Assembly: GCF_009299485.1 (NCBI RefSeq)
Contig: NZ_WBSO01000005.1
Coordinates: forward strand, 79,375 to 143,374
Source: Bifidobacterium apri
Lineage (GTDB): Bacteria > Actinomycetota > Actinomycetes > Actinomycetales > Bifidobacteriaceae
DNA length: 64,000 nucleotides
Direction: 5' to 3'
Shown: positions 45,769-53,382 of the stretch, piece after piece
Layout: every line of letters begins with the position of its first letter
Numbering within the stretch: position 1 is the stretch's first letter
Notes under the pieces: generated by a model
Database searches by the model: none
The model's input: the letters and a program-made list of their open reading frames with translations, nothing else
What the model was told of the DNA's origin: nothing
Translations under genes and position numbers: made by a program

Positions 45769-46419
45769 TCAGCGGGTCTTCATGATCTTCGGTTGACGCC
45801 CCTTCGCATGCTCCACGGCGTTCGTCTGCCCGCACACGGCGAGCCAGTTCGCCAGCAGCCGGTAGCCGTCCTGCGTCATCACCGATTCGGGGTGGAACTG
45901 CACGGCGTACATCGGCAGCGTGCGGTGCTTGATGCCTTGGATGGTGTGATCGTCGAGCGCACGTGCCGTGACGACCAAATCATCCGGCAGCGAATCCGGT
46001 TCAATGGCAAGCGAATGGTAGCGGGTCGCGGTCATCGGGTTCGCGATACCGGCGAAAATCTCATCATCGACATGCTCGACCTGGCTGGTTTTGCCGTGCA
46101 TGATGGTCGGCGCGTGATCCACAGTCGCCCCGAATACCTCAGCAAGCGCCTGCAACCCGAGGCAGACACCGAACATCGGCTTGCTGGTCGCCGCGCACAG
46201 GCGAATCATGTCTTCGCTTGCCCCGGATTCCGATGGGGTTCCCGGGCCAGGTGAGATGAGGACGCCGTCATAGCCATCAATGACCCCCGGCTTCGACGGG
46301 TCGATCGCATCGTTGCGCACAACATCCACATTGGCGCCCAACGTGCGCAGATAACCCACAATCGTGTAGACGAAGGAATCATAGTTGTCGACGACCAGGA
46401 TATGCGCTGAATCCGTCAT
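45769..46419 (-). CDS. Glutamine amidotransferase of anthranilate/aminodeoxychorismate synthase
   Basis: Class I glutamine amidotransferase (TrpG/PabA), 216 aa, giving ammonia to chorismate in tryptophan or folate synthesis. The start is LVVDNYDSFVYTIVGYL; the oxyanion loop ISPGPGTPSESGA, nucleophile FGVCLGLQAL and the histidine-glutamate site VQFHPESVMT are complete. ATG 46419 follows GGAGAGGCA. Its position next to pknB matches the gene called trpG in mycobacteria, where the protein probably serves both pathways; the partner subunit is not in this window. It is third in the DUF881-sortase-amidotransferase operon. Confidence 0.93.
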   Translation of the reverse strand: MTDSAHILVVDNYDSFVYTIVGYLRTLGANVDVVRNDAIDPSKPGVIDGYDGVLISPGPGTPSESGASEDMIRLCAATSKPMFGVCLGLQALAEVFGATVDHAPTIMHGKTSQVEHVDDEIFAGIANPMTATRYHSLAIEPDSLPDDLVVTARALDDHTIQGIKHRTLPMYAVQFHPESVMTQDGYRLLANWLAVCGQTNAVEHAKGRQPKIMKTR

Positions 46420-46454
46420 TGCCTCTCCTTTACCGGTATGTATTGCAAGCCATC

Positions 46455-47639
46455 TTACACAGCGACATAGTTCGACATCTGCTGGAGTATCGGTATTGTG
46501 GACGCCGCCCACGGATATACCCATTGAAGCAGCGCGGCGGCTGCGGCGACGGTGAGCAGCGCCATCAGAATGATGCGAATCGGCAGCACACCCGGCTGAA
46601 GCCGCAGAATCGTGCCGTAAATGCTCGCTTCCGGACGTTGCTTACGCCCGTCATGGATGGCTTTGAGCACAGGCCAGCGCCACACGATGGCGGCAGCAAT
46701 GAACAATACGGCGTACATGACGAGCGCCCACTGCACGATTGGCATGAGGGAATCGAGCTTCGATACGGCTGATTGTTTCGGCGTGCTGGAGAAGCTGACT
46801 GCCCCAGAGGCATTGCCTGAATCGAGTTCGGCGGGAATCCCGTCGGAGACTTTCGCCCAATACGCGAATTCGGCGTATGCGATCCAGCGGTGGGTCGGTG
46901 TGGAATATCGCGGGGTGCATGTCGTCATGGTGAGCATGCGCTTGGTGGGCGCGCTGCCTGGCTGCTCCGGGTTGGCGGCGACCACTTGTGTTTCGGTGGG
47001 CAGCACGACAAGATGCTTGGTGTACCGGTACACGTACCAGTAATCCTGGGTGCGGATGATGATGGCGTCACCCGTTTGCAACAGGTTGATGTCGGCGAGC
47101 GGCGAACCGTAGCCTGCGCGGTGGCCTGCAAACGCGAAATTGCCGATGGCGCCCGGCATCTGGCTTTCCTCGTAATGACCCATGCCGTGCTTGTTGAGCT
47201 GCTCGAGACTGGTTCCCTGGACGATGTTGCGCACCCATTGGTTGCCGAATCGTGGGATGTAGACTTCCGCGACGAGGTCGCCTTCATTCGCGCTGGTCGG
47301 TTGTATAGGGGGTTCTCCCGCCTGTTCTTTGGCGATTGCGGTGCCGGATCCGCTTTGCGCGGGCTGTGTCCAGGTGGTGGTGGCGGATTCGCGGGCTTGG
47401 GCTTGGGTGTGTTCTGATTGCACGCCGGTCCACCAGAACAGCCATACGATGTACAGCGCGCAGATGACGGCGGCGGTGATGAGAAGTTCCGCGATGATTC
47501 CGATGATTTGCCACCCTGCTCCGAGACGTTTGGTTCGCTCGGGTTGTGGGGTGGGATCGGTTTTGGCTTGCTGTGCCGGTGAAGCTGCGTGTTGACGGTG
47601 GCGCGCCGGTTGATATGACGGTGATGTTGGGTCGCTCAT
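46455..47639 (-). CDS. Class E sortase
   Basis: Membrane-bound cysteine transpeptidase that links proteins to the cell wall. A Pro/Gln/Lys-rich cytoplasmic N-terminus (about 45 residues) leads into a membrane helix (IIAELLITAAVICALYIVWL). The catalytic domain (about 115-270) has the histidine in AFAGHRAGYG, cysteine and arginine in TMTTCTPRYSTPTHR. A further C-terminal part with two hydrophobic segments (LVMYAVLFIAAAIVWRW and IILMALLTVAAAAALLQW) gives 394 aa, longer than most sortases. Position between DUF881 and the amidotransferase gene fits class E sortases of high-GC actinobacteria; the sorting signal used is not known. Confidence 0.9.
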   Translation of the reverse strand: MSDPTSPSYQPARHRQHAASPAQQAKTDPTPQPERTKRLGAGWQIIGIIAELLITAAVICALYIVWLFWWTGVQSEHTQAQARESATTTWTQPAQSGSGTAIAKEQAGEPPIQPTSANEGDLVAEVYIPRFGNQWVRNIVQGTSLEQLNKHGMGHYEESQMPGAIGNFAFAGHRAGYGSPLADINLLQTGDAIIIRTQDYWYVYRYTKHLVVLPTETQVVAANPEQPGSAPTKRMLTMTTCTPRYSTPTHRWIAYAEFAYWAKVSDGIPAELDSGNASGAVSFSSTPKQSAVSKLDSLMPIVQWALVMYAVLFIAAAIVWRWPVLKAIHDGRKQRPEASIYGTILRLQPGVLPIRIILMALLTVAAAAALLQWVYPWAASTIPILQQMSNYVAV

Positions 47640-47684
47640 GATTGATGGTCCTGGTATTCGATGGGTAAATCGTGCGTCATGCGG

Positions 47685-48653
47685 TCAGTCCCCTGATGTG
47701 CCGCCCGATGACGAGTTCGAAGTGTCTGTCCCGGTGGAACCGGATGCGTCGGTATTGCTGCTGTTGTCGGTGGCGCTGCCGTCCGTCCCGGTGGAACCGG
47801 CGGAGCCGCTCGGTGTGCTGCCGGTTCCGCTTGCGTCGTCTGAGGTGCCGGAGTCGTTGGAACTGTTGGAGTCGTTGGAATTGCTGGAATCGTTGGAATT
47901 GGAAGTTCCACTATTGGTTGCCTTGGCGTATTTCAGCGGTTGCATCGCCAGCGGGGATTCAGGGAATTTCAGCGTATCCTTCGTCTCAACGTCCCATCCG
48001 AGCCCGAACGCGCTCACATACTCTTGGTACACCTGCACCGCTTGTGAGTCAGCCAGCGCATTGAGCATGTTCTCGGTCGGTCCGATCGCGGAAATCGTAT
48101 ACGGCGGTGAATACTGCTTGCCTTGCAACATCAGCACGTTGCCGACGCATATCACGGCGGAGTTGAACAGCACGCGCTGGTCTTGGATCATCATCGCCTC
48201 TGCCCCGCCGGCCCAGAGCGCGTTGACCACCGCTTCGATATCCTGCTGATGAATCACGTAATCGTTGATATTCGAAGCCGAACCGGAACTGTTCACCATG
48301 GTTTTCCACAGCGGTGAATCGTCCAGCGTGACTGTGATGCCCGGCCCCTCAACAGCAGGCAGAACGGTGCCTGAGCCGGCGTCCTCGCTGTTGGATGAGT
48401 CGCTGTCCCCCGTGCCCGCAAGCTTGTTCAAGGTGTTGATCTGCGAGTTGAGTTTGCTGACTTCGCTGCGAAGTTTGTCGGCTTGTTCCACACGTTGTTC
48501 AACCATCTGCGCGGTATCGGAAGTGACGGTCGCGGTGCGGTTCACGCGGATGTTGGTGGCGAGCAGGAAGCCGGTGAGGGCGACGACGACGAACACGGCT
48601 ATGCCGCCCAGCATGGAGTGTTTGACCCCATGTTTCCCGGTGTGTCTGCTCAT
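47685..48653 (-). CDS. DUF881 family membrane protein
   Basis: A 322-aa protein of the DUF881 family, found beside pknB and crgA in many actinobacteria. One N-terminal membrane helix (GGIAVFVVVALTGFLLATNI), a short coiled stretch (LRSEVSKLNSQINTLNKLAG) and the DUF881 domain (PAVEGPGITVTLDDSPLWKT, VVNALWAGGAEAMMIQDQR, PPYTISAIG) are followed by a Ser/Asn/Gly/Thr-rich tail of about 80 residues. ATG is behind GGAGG. Function unknown; expected outside the membrane near the divisome. First gene of its operon. Confidence 0.9.
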   Translation of the reverse strand: MSRHTGKHGVKHSMLGGIAVFVVVALTGFLLATNIRVNRTATVTSDTAQMVEQRVEQADKLRSEVSKLNSQINTLNKLAGTGDSDSSNSEDAGSGTVLPAVEGPGITVTLDDSPLWKTMVNSSGSASNINDYVIHQQDIEAVVNALWAGGAEAMMIQDQRVLFNSAVICVGNVLMLQGKQYSPPYTISAIGPTENMLNALADSQAVQVYQEYVSAFGLGWDVETKDTLKFPESPLAMQPLKYAKATNSGTSNSNDSSNSNDSNSSNDSGTSDDASGTGSTPSGSAGSTGTDGSATDNSSNTDASGSTGTDTSNSSSGGTSGD

Positions 48654-48732
48654 GTCGCCTCCGCCGTGTTCGCTGCTTTCGAGTGTAGCCGCTATGATGA
48701 CTTTTTAGCCTATTCGAATGGAGACTATGCAC

Positions 48733-49143
48733 ATGGCTGACGAAGAGCTGCACGAAACCGACGAACAGTCGGTCGACAACGTGTCGGACACCACCGCGTC
48801 CAATGACGGAGCGAACGATGACGATTACGGCATCCCGATGGATGAAGTCGAGGCCGTGCTGAACGCTACCGCCGACAAATCATCGATGACTCCGCAAATG
48901 CAGCGCATGATGAAGCGTCAGGCTGAGAATACGAAACGCGTTGAGGAAAGCATCAAAAGCACCAAGTCGAACCCGCGTTGGTTCGTGCCGCTGTTCTGCG
49001 CGTTGATGATTATCGGCCTGGTCTGGGCGGTGGTGTACTACCTGACCGGCAAGTATCCGATTCCTGCCATTGGCGCGTGGAATCTTGCGGTCGGCGGTGC
49101 GCTGATCATGATCGGCTTCCTGATGACTATGGGGTGGCACTGA
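48733..49143 (+). CDS. crgA: Cell division protein CrgA
   Basis: A 136-aa divisome protein. An acidic N-terminal half (about 75 residues, longer than mycobacterial CrgA) precedes the conserved KSNPRWFVPLFCALMIIGLV and a second membrane helix (NLAVGGALIMIGFLMTMGW) separated by GKYPIPAIGA. CrgA recruits PBPs and interacts with FtsZ and FtsI in mycobacteria. ATG 48733 has GGAG at the best distance; ATG 48727 is also possible. It is divergent from the DUF881 operon, the gene order being conserved across actinobacteria. Confidence 0.92.
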   Translation: MADEELHETDEQSVDNVSDTTASNDGANDDDYGIPMDEVEAVLNATADKSSMTPQMQRMMKRQAENTKRVEESIKSTKSNPRWFVPLFCALMIIGLVWAVVYYLTGKYPIPAIGAWNLAVGGALIMIGFLMTMGWH

Positions 49144-49753
49144 CCGCTCCTCGGCTGCGGTGGCCGCCGCTCTGAGCGCATGACGCCCGGCGGCCACTGT
49201 GCGACCGCCAACTGCGCAACCGTGAGATTTCGCGTTTTCGGTGAACGCCACGGTGCGGTGTTGTGGCATCGATGATGATGTTCGTCGCGCTGGCGTATGG
49301 CTGTGTCGGGCTGCGGCGCGTCGATGGTGATCATCTGTCGTCCGTGTCGGAGCTGATGTCGGTACATTGCTTATCTGCGGCCTTTTCTGCGGTGCCGAGA
49401 GCGTGTATCTCATTTAGCTGTGGTACCTTCCGGACAGTATCTGCGTTATCCGTGTACGTGCACGCCTGGTACCGCGAGTGTGGTCCGCGGAATCCCAACG
49501 ACGCTGCCGTCGGTATCGGTCGCCGGCGAACCCGCCTACGTGAGATAGGCCTCGGCGTGTACTACGAGTACCGCAGATAGCCGTCTTCGCGTGCATGGTT
49601 TCCGGTGCCCGCGCTGAATCCACCGATGCCCATCATCCCCCACCTCGTCGCCAATCATCCGGCATATGACTCCATCCGTCACCTTAACAACGAGACATCA
49701 CCCGCAGCGTCACAAGGGCCACCGCCGACATCCTGTGAATCATCTAGGCCGCT
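49144..49753. other. Intergenic region without recognised gene
   Basis: About 610 bp after crgA. Some frames are open but none has protein-like composition or a ribosome-binding site. TGGTACCGCG at 49467-49476 resembles the T-box antiterminator core, but no suitable downstream gene follows. I see nothing else. Confidence 0.4.
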
Positions 49754-51013
49754 CTACGATTTCACGCACACGAAGGCCGTTTTCTTTCCTGACATGGTCG
49801 TAAGGAACACGAAGGTATCTCCCCCGTCGGCGATGTGATAGCGTTTCCGCACTTGCGCCACGCTCGCGGGATAGTTTCGTACCGCGATATTCGCTTGTGT
49901 GATGCCTTGCAGCGTGTGTTTGACCGGGCCATACGCGGTGATGGCGAACGATCGTCCCGGGAACGCATCAATTGGCTTGTCGGAGACAAACAGGTGGCTG
50001 TTGCGGTCAATCTGGGTGATGCCGAAACGCTGCGTGAGCAGGTCAAAGCAGCCGGCTTTCATCAGTGATGCGTTCGGCTCGTAGAGGTATGCCAGCTGGT
50101 TTGGGGACGCTGACAGGGTGTTCTGCTGCGGTCGTTCGCGTTCGCGTTCGAGACCCCTCGCGTCGGTGGCGTCTTGGGGGTGGAAGCTGAACACGGTGTC
50201 GTCGTCCACGCAGGTGACCAGCAGTGAGGGTTGGGTTCCGTCGTTTTCGGCGGTGTGACGGGTGATGACGAGCAGCAGCTCCTTGCATTCGTTGTGTACG
50301 GAGACGATATGGATTTCCGATACCGACGCGTGCGCGGTTGAGGCGTCGAGGGCGTGATTGCAGTCTTGAGCGGCTTGATGCCAGTCCAGCATAGGGGAGA
50401 GCTTGATGATGATCGCGGGGGCGATACTGGCCAGTTTCGGCAGGATGGTCAACATGTCAGGCGTGCAATCCGCAATCGCATAGGTACGGGAGCCATGGGC
50501 GTCACGACGTGCGGGGTCTGCCATGACGAGCGTGGCGGCGGGCAGCTCGTCGAGGATTGCGTCGGCGTCGGCGTTCATGATTCTGGCGTTGCTGATGCCG
50601 AGGGCGCGCATGTTGTGCTCTGCGAGTTCGCACAGATGCTGTTGCCGCTCAATGTAGACGGCGTGATCGAATATGCGGGACATGTACGAGAAATCAACGC
50701 CGAATCCACCGGTGATATCAATCAGTGTGGTGGGGTGCGGTGCTTCCGACGAGAGACGGCGGGCGAGATCTGCTTTGTACTGCGCGGTGGACTGGGATGA
50801 GCATTGTTCCATGGCGAGGTGCGGAGGATAGATGATGTCGTCGCATGCCGCCCATTGGGGGAGTTTGGTGCGTGCGCGCTGCCAGCCTTCGATGCAGTCG
50901 AGCGCGACGGCGAGGTCGGTTCCATCTTCGGGATGCGCGTGGAGCGCGATATCGCGTACCGGCTCTGTGCGGTGGTCGGCGATGAAACGTCGTGTCTGCT
51001 CGTTGATATCCAT
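49754..51013 (-). CDS. THUMP-like SAM-dependent methyltransferase
   Basis: A 419-aa class I methyltransferase-like protein, conserved in actinobacteria with a C-terminal THUMP-like domain. The SAM-binding region reads TLIDITGGFGVDFSYMSRIF, with ADADAILDELP and VMADPARRDAHGSR (a DPARR motif like N6-adenine or RNA methyltransferases). The C-terminal part has YLYEPNASLMKAGCFDLL and the THUMP-like end VRKRYHIADGGDTFVFLTT. Cytoplasmic. RNA is the likely substrate from the THUMP relationship, but the target is not known. Starts at an ATG without a strong site. Confidence 0.85.
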   Translation of the reverse strand: MDINEQTRRFIADHRTEPVRDIALHAHPEDGTDLAVALDCIEGWQRARTKLPQWAACDDIIYPPHLAMEQCSSQSTAQYKADLARRLSSEAPHPTTLIDITGGFGVDFSYMSRIFDHAVYIERQQHLCELAEHNMRALGISNARIMNADADAILDELPAATLVMADPARRDAHGSRTYAIADCTPDMLTILPKLASIAPAIIIKLSPMLDWHQAAQDCNHALDASTAHASVSEIHIVSVHNECKELLLVITRHTAENDGTQPSLLVTCVDDDTVFSFHPQDATDARGLERERERPQQNTLSASPNQLAYLYEPNASLMKAGCFDLLTQRFGITQIDRNSHLFVSDKPIDAFPGRSFAITAYGPVKHTLQGITQANIAVRNYPASVAQVRKRYHIADGGDTFVFLTTMSGKKTAFVCVKS

Positions 51014-51328
51014 GCCGCCATCATACGTGGGTGACGCGGTGGATTGTTGCGCAGTGTGTGGGCGGTCGGGCTGTGGGTGCCGTGTGACTTGGGATGATGC
51101 TGGAGCGCACTTCTGGATATGACGCTTGGTTTTGTGGTTGCCGGGCAGGGGGTTGATGGGCTAATCGATGATGTAGTGCGCCAGGAAAGTGGTTGCCGGA
51201 CGATTGATACCGATATGGGTGGGGACGGTCGGATGCCTTGGCTCCAGGACGCGCCAGGACGCTGAGGGACCGGTTGCGTGGGCTGCCGTGTGGGCTGCCG
51301 CGGAATGAGCCGGGGATGACGGAATGGT
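51014..51328. other. Region between the methyltransferase gene and the DnaA-box cluster
   Basis: About 315 bp, ordinary composition, with short GTG-rich words. No gene or RNA was recognised. Confidence 0.4.
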
Positions 51329-51604
51329 TTATCCACCAAATGTGGATAAGTGGACAACTCGGTGGATAAGCTGTGGGCAACACCACATCTAGGGGTTGCC
51401 GTGTCGATGCGCTACTAGAGAAATCTATCGAATATCAATCGATTTTGAAATTGTGGATAACTACTTGTGCACATCGTCCACAACTGAAAATCCTTGTAAA
51501 TGCACGTTTTGTGGATATCTGTGTGGATAACTCGCACGGTTTTCCACGACTTATACCCCACTTATACCCAAGTTATCCACTGCCTTGTCCACAGATGTGG
51601 AAAA
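51329..51604. other. DnaA-box cluster, oriC-like region
   Basis: Perfect boxes: TTATCCACA at 51341, 51452 and 51522 (all minus) and TTGTCCACA at 51585 (plus). One-mismatch boxes: 51329 TTATCCACC (+), 51349 TTGTCCACT (-), 51361 TTATCCACC (-), 51474 TCGTCCACA (+), 51510 ATATCCACA (-), 51573 TTATCCACT (+), 51596 TTTTCCACA (-). That is eleven in 276 bp. An AT-rich segment (51421-51452, with AATCTATCGAATATCAATC) lies inside the cluster and could be an unwinding element. The genes on both sides are on the minus strand and unrelated to replication; dnaA is not in the window. Confidence 0.8.
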
Positions 51605-51828
51605 CTACATCGGTGTAATTCCGAAAGACGGCTGTTGCGTGCTATTGCATAGCTGTGTTGTGAGAGCGGGATTGGCGATTGGCGTCGGGATTGTGGGCGC
51701 GACCGGCAAGTGGGTCACATGGGTCGCAAGCGGGGGAGCGGACGGGCTGGGCTGCGGACTGATAGCCGGCGGGTTTGTCTTCTCCGCCGGTGCTATTCCG
51801 TCGGCGTGCGATGCCGCCGTCGCTTCGC
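51605..51828. other. Intergenic region after the DnaA-box cluster
   Basis: 224 bp; I see no gene or clear signal. Confidence 0.35.
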
Positions 51829-52560
51829 TTACGCGATTCGCCCGATTGGCGGGACGCACAGCGCCATTGCGACGACGAGTGCGATCGTCACGACAGAACC
51901 GTATATCCATATGCGCTGGCTCATTGATCGCCCGCGCAAGGAGGGAATGCCATCCATCAGCAGCCAAGTCAGCAGCCCGCCGACCAGAAAACCGCCCACG
52001 TGCGCCTGCCATGCGACATTCGGCATAACCACAGGCAATGCGAAGTTGATGACCATGCACACCAGCATGGGCTTGAGATCGGCGCCCATCTTCCGGAATG
52101 CCAGCAGCAGTGCCGCGAACAATCCGAAAATCGCCCCGGATGCCCCATATGCCGCCATCAGCCAATTCCCGGTCACATGGCACCACAGGGTGAGGGCAGT
52201 CGCGCCGCCAAGCCCACTGATCAGATACACGGCCAGGAACCGCCAATGGCCGAACATCCGCTCCAGCACCGGCCCGACCGACCACAGCGCCATCATGTTG
52301 AAGGCTACATGCGCAATGGACGGGGAATGCAGGAACATCGAGGTCAGCCACGTCCACGGATGCTCCACGGCAGTGATGGGCATGAACATTCCCAGTCCCA
52401 GCATCGATGTGAACAGGCTGGGCGACAGGTGCTGAAGCAGAACCTCCAGAAGCCAAACGATGACGCACGCCACGCAGATCGTCGCGGTGATGACTGGCCC
52501 TCCGCCACGCCACTGAGCCGCTATGGAACGCCGATCGAGGGTAAAGCTGCCAATTCGCAT
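51829..52560 (-). CDS. Rhomboid-family intramembrane serine protease
   Basis: A 243-aa membrane protease with six or seven helices. The catalytic serine is in AAYGASGAIFGLFAAL and the catalytic histidine in WQAHVGGFLVGGLL; the upstream WTWLTSMFLHSPSIAHVAFN with its HxxxN is typical of rhomboids. ATG 52560 begins MRIGSFTLDRRSIAAQW; GGGA precedes it. Substrates are unknown. It may cleave membrane proteins involved in surface display or quality control. Confidence 0.92.
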   Translation of the reverse strand: MRIGSFTLDRRSIAAQWRGGGPVITATICVACVIVWLLEVLLQHLSPSLFTSMLGLGMFMPITAVEHPWTWLTSMFLHSPSIAHVAFNMMALWSVGPVLERMFGHWRFLAVYLISGLGGATALTLWCHVTGNWLMAAYGASGAIFGLFAALLLAFRKMGADLKPMLVCMVINFALPVVMPNVAWQAHVGGFLVGGLLTWLLMDGIPSLRGRSMSQRIWIYGSVVTIALVVAMALCVPPIGRIA

Positions 52561-52720
52561 GGTCCCACTGTAGCGCCCGTCGTTGCGCTGAGGGAGGGAA
52601 TATGCCCTTGGTATGGGGGCTCTTGCCGCTCTTCCACTCAATCGTCACAATCGAAGCCGTAGTATGGTAACCAGAGTTGACTTGAATGGGCAGGTCACCT
52701 GGTACCTGAAAGGAGCCGTC

Positions 52721-52945
52721 ATGGAGCAAAAGTCTTCTAACGGTTGGAAGTTCTTCGCGCTGCTGTTCGGAGCGCTGCTCGCTGCTGTTGCGGGTCTGTA
52801 CATCTACAAGCAGCAGAACCCGGACTATGATCCGTGGGAGGAGCCGTGGGAGAACAGCTCCTCGCCGGTTGATCTGGGTCTGAACAAGGACGACGACGAA
52901 GCCGAAGACGAGGCGGATGACGCCGCCGAGCCCGAGCAGGCTTGA
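52721..52945 (+). CDS. Small acidic membrane protein
   Basis: A 74-aa protein: short polar N-terminus, one membrane helix (FFALLFGALLAAVAGLYIYK, about 11-30), then DPWEEPWE and a strongly acidic tail (Asp/Glu/Ala). ATG has an AAAGGAG site. No named family; likely a single-pass protein with an acidic end outside or inside the cell. It is divergent from the rhomboid gene. Confidence 0.75.
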   Translation: MEQKSSNGWKFFALLFGALLAAVAGLYIYKQQNPDYDPWEEPWENSSSPVDLGLNKDDDEAEDEADDAAEPEQA

Positions 52946-53382
52946 TCGTCTGCCGAACGCATCGATTCGAAGTATCGAAGTATTCCGGTGTATTCGGCTT
53001 TCCAATCCATCGTTACCATCATTGATTCCGTGCGCCATGTGCGTGCGGGTGCTATGCAGGAGCGTCCCGCGTGGGGCGCCCCTGTTGTGTTATCTGGAGT
53101 TGGGTAGCGGGCGTGTCGCTTTTGCAAACGATTGCTTCCGCTTCGCTGTCCTGCGTGTGAACCGCATGAAAGTGGGCTTCAAGCATTGATTAATTCAGTA
53201 AAGACAAAGGTGATCCGGCTGCCTGCTGCGGAGCGATTGCGCATGGTTGAGGGGGTGATGTTAATATCTACCTCTGAGAACGTATGCAGAAAGGGGCGCA
53301 CTGCGCTTGTTAAGCCGTGCCAATGCCGAGACCTTCAGGCATAATGGTTCTTGGAATAGGTTCCGTCAAAGGGAGTCAGATA
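52946..53382. promoter_or_regulatory. glgP upstream region with possible promoter
   Basis: 437 bp leader. TTGCGC at 53237 and TTAATA at 53261, 18 bp apart, could be a promoter for glgP, leaving a leader of about 110 nt. The ribosome-binding site is AAGGGAG at 53369. No riboswitch recognised. Confidence 0.4.

Noticed and set aside
49467..49476. T-box antiterminator core TGGTACCGCG
   Set aside because: Ten matching bases can occur by chance, no specifier stem is visible, and the next gene lies on the other strand.
51605..53038. 477-codon minus-strand frame overlapping the rhomboid gene
   Set aside because: It reads the rhomboid gene in another frame and has no protein motifs; the true frame carries GASG and HVGG.
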